Part shown: positions 1 to 12,414 of the stretch, piece by piece | How positions within the stretch are numbered: position 1 is the stretch's first letter | Layout: each line of letters opens with the position of its first letter | Assembly (NCBI GenBank): GCA_005281725.1 | Contig: SSBO01000007.1 | Location: forward strand, 5,554,667 to 5,618,666 | Length of the DNA stretch: 64,000 nt | Origin: Wuchereria bancrofti | Lineage: Eukaryota; Nematoda; Chromadorea; Rhabditida; Onchocercidae | Reading direction: 5' to 3' | Made by a program: the position numbers and the translations under genes | The notes under the pieces: model-generated | Told to the model about the DNA's origin: nothing | What the model saw: only the letters and a program-made list of their open reading frames with translations | Database searches by the model: none

Positions 1-3000
1 ATGACAGCCGAATGGAATAACAATAGCGCGAGAGATGAGTGACCTTGATGCGCCAGTAATGAGATCGACCGTGTATGTATGTCAAGAAGAAGTGATACGT
101 AACCTCAGAAAGTAAGAGACGGCACATTTTATTTTATTATGCATAGAACTGATTTTTTTCAATCATTCTCGACACCGCGATCTTTTCGAGATTCCATAGT
201 TTGAAGTTTTAGAAGAGAGATTTCCATTGGAATTTTTTCAACTTTCCATGAAGAAATACAAACAAACATTCTTTCCATTTTTGTAACTTAAATTGTTAGA
301 CTTGTAGTTTACATAGCTTATCAAATTTTCACCGATATCTTATCTAGGATTTAAGGTTGAAACTGCAGTGGTTGTGATTTTAATTGAGTACAAAAGTATT
401 CAAATTTCTACAACTTTTTGTTTCGTTACAACTTTTTATTTTTACGCGTTAATTTTTGTTTGCCTTCTTCAATGTTGTTTTGATTCCTATTTCACAAGTA
501 TTTTTGTGATAAACCAAGAGAAATTTGATCTTCAGCAGTGAAAAAAACCTTTGAAAAGCTCTTCAGAACAGAAAAATGGACGAACAAATTGAAATTCCCT
601 TGGTAATTTGAAAATAGGAAGAATTGAAAAACTAATTCTAGTCTCATGAGACGAAGTGCACCAATAAATTTGCCATTAAAAATTTCTGTTTTCACCTTAC
701 ACCCTTCAAATACATAAGTAAATGCAATACTTCAGAGGTACTCTAACTTCACACACTTAACTGTAATTGCATCGGTTTGACAATAACAATGCAAACCTGG
801 ATAAGCAAACAAAAACTTCAATTTTCCAAGAGTCTGTGTGGTCCGATTGACAGGGAACAAATATAGTTGATGAATGACACTCTTTTTAAAACTTCGGTCC
901 CATAACTCCGGTCTCAGATTTTTTTCGTTAAACATTTATTGCATACCAAAGCAGGTTCTCACTGCTCTCACTGTAATTTCTTGTAATTTTTGGTCGTTAT
1001 TACGTTGCTTTTTAAGGCTAAGTGATGAATAAGAATTTTAAAATTTGGCTTCTGAAGGATGCAAAAATTTTTGGTGTAATATTTCTGTTAGAAATTGGAA
1101 ATGTTAAAGCATGCGGGATGATATTATTGTTTTAGATCTGTGACGAAACTAGCTTTAATTGATATCATCAGTCGCTTACTATTGTATGCACTGAAAATAG
1201 TACTCGTGTCTTTGTCACATCCTAGAGTCTTTGCCTAATTATTGACCGTTACTGTTTAAAATAAAATAGGACTGTTAGATAACGAAATATAATAGATAGT
1301 TTGAGTAGGAATTGTTGACTTAGAAGCCTTATCAATGTTTATGTCGGAATTGAAAGCAAAATAGAAATGTTTGGTTTTTGATTTCTCACAATCACCATTG
1401 ATTGTTTGCTTGTTTATCACATTGATGCATTCATTACTGTAACTGTTTAGCGAAGGCTAATTAATTCACCAATTTAACCAATTTTTATCCCTCGAAGGGA
1501 GATGAAACATTTGATAATGCAAGAAGCTTCCAGCAAGTTTTTGAAGACCACCGCTAATTTCCTTGTCATTAACAGTTAACCAATAATAAAAGTCTTAGTA
1601 TGACCCTAAATATGTATCATAACTTATCTCTTTTGGTTTGAATTCTGCTTTCATTATACATATGTTTATGTATTAAAAATAATAGAAATTTATTTCACTA
1701 TGAACAAATATTTAAAACCTTTTACAATTGTTAAGTTAATATGATAACATTCCGTTTCATATTTCCCCGGGATATCATTACCGATCTACTGATTTTCCTC
1801 ATTTATATTATTAAAGGCACGATTGGTTATATACTTTTGATATAACAAATTGTAAATCTATAAGTGTTACATCAAAAAATAATGCCTCTTTTCCATTTTA
1901 ACTTTGAGAAACAAAAATCGGATGATAATGCAAATACTTGAAGCTTGAAAATAAAGTATCGAATGAAAAGCGAAAAATGATTTCAATCGAAATGATTGTC
2001 TGCTGGTGGTAGTTGTTTTAATAGACTTTTTTTTTTTTTGGAACTGAAAAGATGCTTCAACTCGATCATAAATAGTTTTATTGAAAATGCAAATAAAACT
2101 GCATGGAAAGCTGCGACAATTACAACAAGCATTGGATCCAACAAGATTCGATTGAAGTAATCAAAGTGTAAAATGACTAATACATGCATTTTTATAACTT
2201 TTTTATTCAAAGGCGCAAAAATCGAGCATTTATGCATGGCATGAGATTCCTAGCACCGCAATTGTCGTAGCTCGCTGTTTTATATCTGCATTTCCAATTT
2301 CCATTACGATAATTTGCGATGATATCCGAACTAAAACATTGGACAGACTGACTGTTATACTTATTAAAATCATTTTTAGTTTTTTCATTCATTCACTGCT
2401 GATATTCAAATCATTTTATACAATTGATCTTTTGATCTTCATTTATTTAAATAAATAAATAAAGGAAATTTCCTTTTATATATTTCTCTAACAACGCTGG
2501 AAATTCTCATTTGTTCCGTTTGAGGAACGAAGAATAACTTCAAAAAAAGAAAAAGAAAAAAAAGAAGAAACCGGAACTGTTTCTCCCGCATAAGAACTGG
2601 ATGCATTTGTAACACGCATCGTTAACGAATGACAAATTAGACAGGAGCTTTTCCTCTTTTTTTCTCGTTAATATTTTGAAATTGGACTTTAATTTTTTTT
2701 GTTTCAAATTCTCATCTGAGGTGGATCACATGCTACAGAAAATAGTGATCAAAGCAAACAAAGACTGCTGCATTGAAATGTCATTTCATTTTTCAGCAAT
2801 TACAATAACCGTGACATATACCAGATTCCAATTACTCAACCCATTCGTCATTCTCTCTTTTCTTAGAGAAAAAATGAAACGCTCGCAGCAGCAAGTGATA
2901 GCAGAATTCTGAGTTATTCCTTTGTAACAAAGGTCATGCAACATGCACCGTTCAATAACGCACCGACTAAGCGTCTGCTGCTAATCATTTGATGAATTGA

Positions 3001-3396
3001 TTCCTTAATTTCAGAATATAATCAAATTTTCGAAATGTTTCAGATTGATTAGTTGCATAGTTTCTTTGCTAGTTTATTGCTTTTCCACAGTTTTCTCATA
3101 GCATAGTAATAGAATATATATGCATGATCCTCTCAGTACAAATATTCATGCAGGTATGCAGGATAAGATAAATTCATTTAATGATAGGATGTCATTTTAT
3201 CTGTGTTGTCATCACCAACACCTGCTTTATTGATTTGCTAAGTTAAAAGATGGTGTTTTGCTTAGCGGCACTAGAATGAATATAGGTATCGATACTCTCT
3301 GAATTATGATTTCAGCAGGTAATGATATTTCTCCCTGTCAACACTAGCAGTGTTTTGACATCATTAATTATCACACTTGACACGAAATTTTTTGAA

Positions 3397-3412
3397 AACG
3401 TCACGTGACGTT
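3397..3412. promoter_or_regulatory. 16-bp palindrome containing a CLEAR/E-box
   Basis: The sequence AACGTCACGTGACGTT is its own reverse complement. Its centre, GTCACGTGAC at 3400-3409, is the consensus of the CLEAR element bound by TFEB and, in C. elegans, by HLH-30. The TGACGT half-sites around it also resemble bZIP sites. It lies 2.6 kb upstream of the FLVCR-type transporter. Binding is inferred from the motif alone. Confidence 0.45.
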
Positions 3413-4147
3413 GGTGGTTGAAATAATTTGCCATGCCTGTTAGTCACTACCATTCGTGGTATTAAGAAAAAACTAGTAATGAAGATCCGATTTTACATAT
3501 CTCCGTTCCAGTGCAAATACTGCAAGTCGATCGGTGAATATATTTAACACACATTGCTGCATTGCTGCTAATGGCTATTCTTGTCAGTATTTCTCTCTTA
3601 AATGGGAACTGATTTTAAAGAATAGTCTTTAAATATAACAATCTCCAAATATTTTCTAAGATTAATATGAGTCTATTAATGTGAGCTAAGTTTATGTTTT
3701 TTTACTAAGAAATTTCAAAAAGGTGATATTATAGGAGAAATAAATGATAAGTTTAGAATAAGTTACTTCTCATTTGACCTTTACTGTTAACGCAGCATAT
3801 AAGTTGAAACAATTGCTTTCTTTTTATAACTTTTTTCCTTTTTACTGATAACTAAGTTTGTTGTTGCATTCATTGATTCTCTCACCTTTCGCCTTACAAA
3901 CATCCCAAAAAATTCGCTGATAGTTTTAAGCTTTCTTCGCCCTTTTGCCAATTTCCTATGAATTTCTGACATTCTAAGAGAAAGAGGAAGAGAGTGAAGC
4001 AAAGATGAGGAGAGATACACATTAAGTGGAGCAAAGAAGGGTCAGGCAACAGTGTCTCCAACATGACATCATCAGCTTTTGGAGTAGGTGACAAATGTGT
4101 ACACACCACCCAGTGCCTTCGCTTCAGAAAGCTATCGCACTTCCTCT

Positions 4148-4194
4148 TCATCCATCCATCCATCCATCCACCCATCCAACCCACCAGCCATCCA
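4148..4194. repeat. (CATC)n microsatellite
   Basis: An imperfect tandem array of CATC units with CACC and CAAC variants. It explains the artificial Pro/Ser/His-rich and Met/Gly/Trp-rich open frames here on both strands. Confidence 0.85.
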
Positions 4195-5802
4195 TATGTA
4201 CATTCTTCTCATCATAACACGGTTGTAGGACAGGTAAAGCGGCAGGTACACTCCAATACTCACTCATTCACGTGACTGCAATTTTCCTTTGTTCGTATAA
4301 CTTCATGTTTAAACTTTACTATTATCCATTTTAAGGTGTCTTCCAACGAAATGCTTCCAACAACATTTAGTATTCCTGTATAAATTGTATCCTTCTTCTA
4401 CGTCACTGATTAGATTTGAAATTGTCTTACCGATCCTAATAACATCATCATACAACCGTATGCATACTTTTGATTTAAAAAAGAAGGCCTATTATATAGA
4501 TAATGAAGCGCAATTTGTCTATCTTTTCAGTTAAAAAATAAGTGAAAAATGCTTTTAGAAAGAATCTTAGAATGATAACAGAAGAGAAAATATATGAAAG
4601 GGACATCATTGGGTTGAACTTTGTTCTTATTTTTTGGATGGCAAATGTCTTTCATATTTTGAAAATTCTAGATTTCTTTTTCCTAGAGTTGGAAGTTATT
4701 CAGTTTCTACTACCATTCACGTTGGATGACATTTGTAAAACCCTGACAAATTCTTTAGAGTTGTGGCTGTTAACACAATTGGCATATGAATTCAATTTCA
4801 AATTTCTCCAATGATAACAGATCGAATATATAATTTTAGGACTTTGAGGTCTACTGAATAACTTAAGGAATTGATTGCTAAGTTGATTCTGTGATTGTTA
4901 GGCAACAGAAATCAGTTCGCTTTAGAAGCAGTTAGAATTACATTTCTTAACTATTTGCAACTTAAGATCTTATTAAAACATCTTGAGATAACAAATAGAG
5001 TACTAGTGCTTTCCATGCAAAAAACACTTCGCTTCCTGATGATTCAGTATAACAACTGTTGAGGGCTTTATAAATGCGTGGAAAGCATTCACCCGCAAAA
5101 TATATATTATTCCGACAGTCCACACTAAAGACGAATAGAAAATTTAGTAGTATGGATGTTTATTTCCGTGATGATTCAATTTGATGTTCATACCGTCCTG
5201 ACACATTGTATCAAGTCGTAAAATATTAATGAAGAGAGGAAGTGTTCGAATTAGTTGGCACATGCTATTATTTGAGGAGGGTGGGGAAAGGGCCATCGTG
5301 AATGAAGTAATAAAGATTCTTTTCATATAAACATTAATTAATTCCACTTTGCTTCCTTCCCTAACATTCATATTGATTTTGAATATTTTCATGTAGAAAA
5401 TCCTTCCCTCTTTTGTTGATTCATCACCACTACATATCTCAAAGTTCATGTTATTTGGAGACTTGTTATTCTGTTATTTTTCATTTCCAGTTTGAAATAT
5501 AAATAGATTTTAGTATTTTTCTTTTTTCTTTTGGAATCGGTACTAGTTTTGGGGACGATTTGTCTTTTGAGTAAAACGGAAAACCATGCATGAAAATACT
5601 GAGGGATAGGAAATAAAGTTTATGCAAAGTGCCATATGGTATGATTTGAAATGATAAACAGTCTAATTTCTCATTTCATTCTATATGTATGTGTATATGC
5701 ACAACTCAAGCTTTTTTTTTCGCACCGAAGTGATGAATGACATGATTGAAAAATTGATATGTTTGTAAAAAAAAAATAGCAAAATGATAGCTAAACAAAT
5801 AC

Positions 5803-5818
5803 GATAAGGAGATAAGGA
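5803..5818 (+). promoter_or_regulatory. Tandem GATAAGGA motif upstream of transporter
   Basis: GATAAGGA occurs twice back to back, about 195 bases before the start codon at 6014. GATAAG is the core bound by GATA factors, including the nematode intestinal regulator ELT-2. Proximity to a membrane transporter makes an intestinal enhancer plausible, but this is inference. Confidence 0.35.
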
Positions 5819-5991
5819 GCTTGAGATTGGTGAGAAGCTTGAGAATATATTGATACCTTTTGGCTATCTTCGTACTTGACAAACTTTGAACTACAATAAT
5901 AATTCAGTTTTTGTCACATTAGTTTATTGCTAACTAGTCTGATAATTTGATGACATACTTTAATCACTTATAGACATTTCCAAATATTCCC

Positions 5992-6001
5992 AGTTTTTCA
6001 G
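5992..6001 (+). promoter_or_regulatory. Probable SL trans-splice acceptor of transporter gene
   Basis: A consensus acceptor, GTTTTTCAG, ends at 6001, only 12 bases before the ATG at 6014. No matching upstream exon was found. This is the usual placement for spliced-leader addition in nematodes. A 5'UTR cis-intron is the alternative. Confidence 0.5.
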
Positions 6002-6013
6002 GAAAAAAAAGAG

Positions 6014-9000
6014 ATGAAAACAGAAGTATCCACAATACAGGAAAGTGGACCGGAGAGTGCATCGAAATCCGAAGAGATTCAGCTGTATAAAAGACGTTAT
6101 TACATATTATTAGTGTTTGCCTTGCTGTCAGCTTCCAATTCAATGCAATGGATTGAATATTCCGTTATTGCCCATATCGTTGTCGAATTCTACTCGGTGT
6201 CTTACGTTGCTGTTAATTGGACTTCAATGATTTACATGCTTACTTATATCATTTTTGTGCTTCCCGCAAGGTTTGGCAGATTTTTCGAGAAATCAGTATG
6301 TCTGTTTGTGAAGGAGAAAGAATTTATTCTAACAGTTGCTGAATGAAATTCATAGAGTTATGGATGCCTCAAAGATGATAACTCTATTATTGATAACTGT
6401 AACTGTTTTTATTTGTGTTTTCCTTTATATGCAAATTTCAAAAAAAAAGTTAAATAATTCATTCATATAATCAAGATTAGTTAAACAAACGCAATTTTTC
6501 ATTTAAGTGACAATCAGTTTTTAGTTGGGTTCTTGACAAATATGGTTTACGGATATCAATAATACTTGGTTCCAGTGGTAACTGCATTGGAGCATGCATC
6601 AAGATGTTTTCAGCAAGCCCTGGTTGGTTTTATTTGAATCTCGAGATTCGTTACATTATAATTAGACCGTAATAATAATTGAAAACGAGATGACATGACT
6701 AGCTGTTATGTGGATACATAAACATAAATAACATAAACTAGGTAAAGTAACTCTCAAAAAAGTGTTCTTCAGAAATCTCTGCAAAATAAAATATTATAGG
6801 GATTCAAAATTCCTGACAAAAAGAGGATAATTTGTTGTAGTTAAGACGCATTCTGGATCACATTCCTGGGACAAACCATCGTGGGCTTTTCGCAAATGTT
6901 TATCTTGGGTATACCGTCAAGGCTAGCTGCTGTATGGTTCGGTCCAGAACAAGTTTCCACAGCATGCGCTATTGGTGTCTTCGGTAATCAAGTATGTTAG
7001 TTCACCTTACAATCAGATCCAATTTGCAATTTAGAGTAGAAAAGACGGCAAACTTAATAGGACGCTGAGAAATTGAGAAGTCGAACTATTCTCAGTGCAA
7101 ATAATACATTTTGAAAGATGTGCGAATAGACCTCTGTAATCGTTAATTTTTCGAACTATTCTAAAACTTTCAGTGAAACTTCCAAATTTCTTTCAGCTAG
7201 GCATTGCAATTGGCTTTGTGCTTCCCCCTTTTCTGGTTCATATGGGTACTACGGATTTTATTGCCTCTGATTTAAACCGATTATTTCTCATTTCAGTCGT
7301 TGCTAATACTATCGTTTTCTTGCTAATCATATTTTGTTAGTTTCTATTTTATTCCTTCTAATTAGAGAAATTAGCCTAGCGATATTCATGATTGTAATTT
7401 ATATTAATAATATACCACCGTTTTATGGTCTCAAGATTGTTTTACAAGTTTATGCCGGTAATAAGTAATTGATGCCTAATTATCAGTTAATGTCTCGTAT
7501 ATTGCTCTCTGCACGATCACTTCAGAAAAAAAATGTAAATTCTAGTTTATTTTTCGATTTACTTTTCGTTCCTCATTACTCCATTTTATAATCAAAATCA
7601 CCAAAGTTAACTATTTTTTTTGTTGCTGTTTTAGCATTTCCAGAGAAACCACCCTTACCACCAAGTTTGGCACAACTACGAGTACTAGAAGATACCAGCG
7701 AGAAAAATTATTACCATTCATTGAAACAACTTATGACAAATCCAAATTTTACACTTCTTTTCATCACTTATGGTATGCATGTCACTGTTTTAGTTTGCAA
7801 GTTCACATTTTGCAGATTCACATTTAGCAAGATGAAAGATGCACTGCAAGTTGTCCATTGCTACTCACTAAAAATCTGCTTCGCTTGCAGGATTCAAATA
7901 TATAAGTGTTGAAAGATTTAAAAAGTTCACTTGTAACCTTTGTTTCTATCCTTTTAGAGCTTTTCTAAAGTGCAATATGTTAGAGTAAGTATTATGTAAA
8001 ATTTTAAGGAGTCAATGTTGGTGTATTTTATGCCGTATCAACAGTGCTCAGTCAAATGATACTGATATTTCATCCCAATGAACAAGAAAGTGCAGGTAAA
8101 TTATTTACAGAGTTAATCACTAAAATATTATACTTATTAAATGAAAAGTAAGGACTACTTTTTTGAAATAATTTTTTGATTGATTCGATGCTATTTCGAT
8201 CATAAAATTATAGGAATGATTGGTCTGTTACTGGTTCTAGCAGGAATGATTGGTTCAGTGCTATGTGGTTTCATCCTAGACCGTTTCCATCACTTTAAGT
8301 AGGTGTTCATTTCTATTCATCAACTAGAGTTTTGTAACTTTGTTCAGTTCTGTCATATTACAACATTTCTCTTGTGGATGTCAACACTGTCAAATGTGGC
8401 AGCTGGGAAAGAGCTGCCAGTGAATATTGTTTTAAATGGTGATTGGTCGATTATCATTTCATTTCTGCTCTCCGCTTTAGTATTTTCACACGAAAACTTA
8501 CCCATGCTTCATGTAAATCCTTACCTTACTCATGATTTACTACTATAGTTATTCATCAGGCGAATAAATAAGTGAAAAAATGAATAAATGAATGAATGAA
8601 AAAAGTGCTATACGTTAAATCAGAATTTGCCATTTAAAAAAGAAAGAAGTTGGTAAGAGCCATAAACTATGAAGTATTGAGTTTCTCATAAATTATAATT
8701 TATTATAAATTACTTTTTTTTAAAGATTGACTACTCTTGTTGTATATATATTCTGTGCAATGGGCATGCTTCTGTTTACTTTTTTGGTGAATGTTGAGCA
8801 GATGTGGTACATCTATGCAAGCTCCATACTTCTCGGGTATGATTTGCAATAGAATTTTGAATGGAATCAGAAGTTTAATCAATACTAGTTGAACAAGCTA
8901 TGGTAAAAAATAAAATTAAACTCAACAGGAAAATCGAAGCTGCTGGAACTTCAGATGTAATAAAATGTAGTGATGTAACCACACGTCGGATCTGGTCAGA

Positions 9001-10265
9001 CGTCAGTCTATCAAAGAAACTTCAGAATATTACCTACTGAATGATTCATTTTGATCCATTTCTAATAATGATGTTGATAGTGCGGATGATGCGGAAGTGA
9101 GACCTCTTTGGCCAAGACATAAAAAAGAAACTGAACAATCACTAAGGAGAAAAAAGGATTCCCAGTTTTGCTACAGAAATACATCTGCAAAATTTGTATA
9201 TAGTGATAAAACGAAACGAAGAATTTACATTACTCCCAGTCTGTTGAAACCCAAAAATCCTATCAAATTTATTGATTTTTTTGTCCCATGGGACGAAAAT
9301 CGGCTATAATTTAGGCCTGAAATTTATAAGCGAAAGGAAGGAGACGTAGAGATAACTTGCATTAGTCCTGCAATATCATGGTGAAAAAAACTCGTAAAAG
9401 CGTTACCACTTTTTTGCAGCTTTTTCATGACAGGATACTTACCGATTGGTTTTGAATTTGCATCCGAATTAACTTTTCCAGTAGCTGAAGGAACTGCGTC
9501 AGGTCTTCTAAATGCTTCTGCTCAGGTTCTTTTTTTTTTATTTTCTAGAGAATGTTCTTTTTATTTAATTGAAAAATTTTCATTGCTCCTCAACTTTAAT
9601 TCGAATTCTTTGATATAAGTAATTCTTCTAGGTAATTATGATTTACATAGTTTTTACTTTCAGATATTTGGTATAGCACTTACTTTATGCGTTGGTTTTA
9701 TTCTTCAATATGGTAATGTCTTAGCCAGCAATTTAACACTTACGGGATTTCTAATTTTTGGAACTTTTCTTACTGGTTAGTTTTTATACTCCCATACCTT
9801 AAATTGATTCAGAAAGCTTAATTCATTACGAACCATAAGTCTTATACAGTTTAAGAGTCATGTATAATGCAAAGTAGGTATCTTTCTTTCCAATTAAGAT
9901 TGTTTTATGATAAATATTTATGGCTTTTCAAGCTCTTATCAAATCTGATTTACGAAGACAAAGAGCTCACGAAAGCATTCCATGCATATTACCGGTAAGC
10001 TTTCAACATTATTCGATATTGTCGCTTTAAAATCATTTATTTTCAAACGATAGAAGAAAACAGCTAATTTACTTTCAGAAGCATGAAGATAGACTGCGTA
10101 AAAAAAAAATAGACTTTTGAAAGAACAATTTAATTCATGAATGGAAGTAATTTCTACGCATACGCTTATTAGAATATTTATTTCTCTTTCTATTTTGTCA
10201 TGCCGACCAGTCAACATACCTAACGAAATCTTTTCCTGCAGCAGTTGCAGTCCGAATCAGTATAG
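6014..10265 (+). CDS. FLVCR: FLVCR-family MFS transporter, 12 exons
   Basis: Major facilitator superfamily membrane transporter of the FLVCR group, whose animal members move choline, ethanolamine or haem across membranes. Exons: 6014-6270, 6525-6622, 6846-6991, 7197-7335, 7635-7772, 8009-8095, 8214-8298, 8726-8836, 9420-9525, 9664-9775, 9933-9994 and 10242-10265. All junction phases agree and give 454 residues, somewhat shorter than the vertebrate proteins. Family signatures are clear: [16 protein letters not shown] in the first membrane segment, WVLDKYGLR between segments 2 and 3, [27 protein letters not shown] in the central loop, and [20 protein letters not shown] followed by [13 protein letters not shown] in the C-terminal half. 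About twelve hydrophobic segments are visible. The tiny last exon (LQSESV, then stop) is the least certain part; the cytoplasmic tail may end differently. Which substrate it carries cannot be told from sequence alone. Confidence 0.9.
8561..8604. repeat. AATA/AATG simple repeat in intron
   Basis: Short AATAAATA and AATGAATG tetranucleotide runs in intron 7 of the transporter gene. No further structure is seen. Confidence 0.6.
9055..9309 (+). other. Intronic open frame within the FLVCR-type gene
   Basis: Intron 8 of the transporter (8837-9419) contains an 85-codon frame without an ATG start. It encodes a basic peptide ([20 protein letters not shown], then a stretch ending [10 protein letters not shown] and a stop). 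It is not needed to join the flanking exons, which connect in phase through the conserved LLG/FFMTGY junction. It could be an alternative terminal exon, a relic or chance. I do not recognise it. Confidence 0.25.
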
Positions 10266-11937
10266 TTTGCTGAATGAAATACAATTTTGAAGTGCATTTC
10301 TCTGCAGTCGCTTAACGAACACATTGATAGCGTCAAGATCACTATTTCACTTACCTATTTTCTTTTTTCGCATGGGCTTCATTGCGCCAACTGTGATGTG
10401 ATGTTTTCCTCTGGTTATCTCTATCTCATTGCTTTTTCCATTACCTGTGATTCCCAACTAGCTCTATCTTATTTTTTAGACAGAATTTTGAAAAAATTTA
10501 TCACTTTATAATTTGCGTTTATCTTTCAACTATTTAAATTCTATTTTTATCAACTATTTCAATTTATGCTTCATGCTGTATAAATATCTGTATTAAATTT
10601 ATTGTTCAGCTCATCTATTTTATTAATATGCCATTGCTAAAGATTACTTACTGTCCCACATTTACTGTTTGTATGTTAATCAGTCGAATTGTGCAAAGAT
10701 TTTTGAAATAGGCATCTATTCTCACATAAATTCTCACGTAAGTTATTACAACGACTTAGATGAACAATTGTGAAGTCTCAATTTTTTGAGTAAGAATTGT
10801 ATTCTTATTTGGAACCTGCAGAGCTCGACTCTAATGAACATTTTCTTCTAGAGTTTCGCCAGAAAGTTGGGATTTAGGTGTCCACAGTAATCCTGGGCAA
10901 ATGCCATTCATTATTTCTTACTAAATGTTCTGTTGGAGAGATAAACGTCAAGCTTGCAAAGGGTGCTGTCAATGTTATGAAGATGTTTCTATCCTTTTTA
11001 ATCCGTTTTCCATTGCATACGCTCCAAATAACATGGTTTTCAAATTTAAAGAAAGGATAAATTAAAAGAAGTGCTAGGGAAGCGAGAATTGCGGAATTTG
11101 TAAAAAAATCCGTTCCTGTACAGACGTTTTCGCAAGAATTTATTCCTAAGCAGCCTTCAGAGAACATGACACCAGATTCATTTGAGCTACTGAAAATTTT
11201 TGAAAGGGTTTGATTTTTCGAGATGTTTTGAAATAACAAATTCACTCTTGGAATGATTAAGTAGCCGAACTGATAACATAACTTTCTAAAGAATCACTCA
11301 AATGTGAAAAGATCTTGCAGTCGATGTTTAAAATGTATTGTGGCAATCAAAGTCCAACAATCAGTGCAACGCAGATTATCGAATGCGAAAATATTATTGG
11401 AAATGGTATCATCCTATGTGATACACTTAGATAGTATCATATGTTGAAATCCGATAGCAATACAGACAATAGAAATGCGACTAATTTCATAAAAGTAAAT
11501 GTGATGATGGTCTTTTCCTTCTCTTACAAAATCTATAGGGATATTACGGGACTCTAATGAGAAATCAGAGGTAACTTAAGCTAATAAAGGAATAAATGCT
11601 TATTAAAGTATTTTTTACACATAGCAAAAATCCCGAAAACCTTTGAAAATTTTTAAGCCTGCTACTAATAAATAGCCCAGTAAGCTTAGCTTATAGACAG
11701 CATGTGGTTACTAATTACTTCTATTCCTGCATTCAGACAAAATTAATGAAATTTCCTACCTAGTACACAGAGAATCACCAATGAAACAATGGTATGGAAG
11801 GGTGTGTTGTTAGTGAATGATTCAATTAATCCAAAATTGTCTCTCTTCTTTCCATCCATCGCCGGGTAGTAATAAAATTGACATGCCACCTCCTGGATCC
11901 CCCGTCTTGCATTCACTCTTTGCATTCATTTCCTGTA
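10266..11937. other. Intergenic gap with a coding-like patch
   Basis: Between the transporter and the bHLH gene no complete model can be built. A + strand frame at 11064-11213 reads like soluble coding sequence (REARIAEFVKKSVPVQTF, then PKQPSENMTPDSFELLKIF and a stop). It is separated by one TAA from an open stretch at 10878-11060. The opposite strand is also open over 10874-11245 but without an ATG. This could be a missed 3' exon of the transporter, a decayed gene or chance. Confidence 0.3.
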
Positions 11938-12414
11938 ATGCATCAGTTATCAGCTATTGAGTTAAAAAAATTGAGCAAAGCGGAACGACGGAAACGACGT
12001 CGCGCTACACCAAAATATCGCAATCTTCATGCCAGTCGAGAACGGTAATTTTTGGCATTTCTAATTCATCTTTTCACAACCAATAATGATATTAATGTCA
12101 CTAACACTTTTTTCAATAAACTATTGCAATTAAGTATCGTAGAAGTTTGAGAATGAACTAAGCTTCCTAACTCATAAGCAGAACCGAAGTTAGTTTAAAT
12201 AATTTAATTTTATTCCTTTTATTGATTTTTAAGAATACACTATTCATAGCTATTCACAAGTTACAGCATTCGGGTCGAATCATTCAACAGTGCATTCGCA
12301 AAACTACGAGCGCTACTACCTACACTACCACTTAATAAAAAATTATCAAAAATTGAGATACTACGTCTGTCTATTTCGTATATTTCATATTTGGATAATC
12401 TGTTACATTTTTGA
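11938..12414 (+). CDS. hlh-15: bHLH transcription factor, NHLH/HLH-15 type
   Basis: Two exons, 11938-12044 and 12267-12414, join within an Arg codon and encode 84 residues, almost all of it the DNA-binding domain. The basic region reads RRKRRRATPKYRNLHASRER, and helix 1 begins IRVESFNSAFAKLRALLPTL. The loop and helix 2 follow with KKLSKIEILRLSISYISYLD. The ATPKYRNLH basic region is diagnostic of the NSCL/NHLH1-2 group, represented in C. elegans by the similarly short HLH-15, a factor expressed in neurons. It dimerises and binds E-boxes in the nucleus. The ATG at 11938 is the only one that fits, but a CAG acceptor-like triplet at 11943-11945 leaves open an upstream first exon. The single intron interrupts the basic region just before helix 1. 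Confidence 0.93.

Larger units (their letters stand above)
1..5999. other. Gene-free left flank
   Basis: No exon chain could be supported on either strand. Open frames here are short, rich in Phe, Leu, Lys and Asn, and lack paired splice sites or recognisable motifs. The stretch holds a CATC microsatellite near 4148, a 16-bp palindrome at 3397-3412 and a tandem GATA motif at 5803-5818, listed separately. The last 2-3 kb probably include the promoter of the transporter that begins at 6014. The rest could be intergenic or introns of a gene starting outside the window. Confidence 0.55.

Noticed and set aside
10874..11245. 123-codon minus open frame with hydrophobic segments
   Set aside because: It begins at GTG rather than ATG, and the plus strand over the same region looks more coding-like. 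No splice partners.
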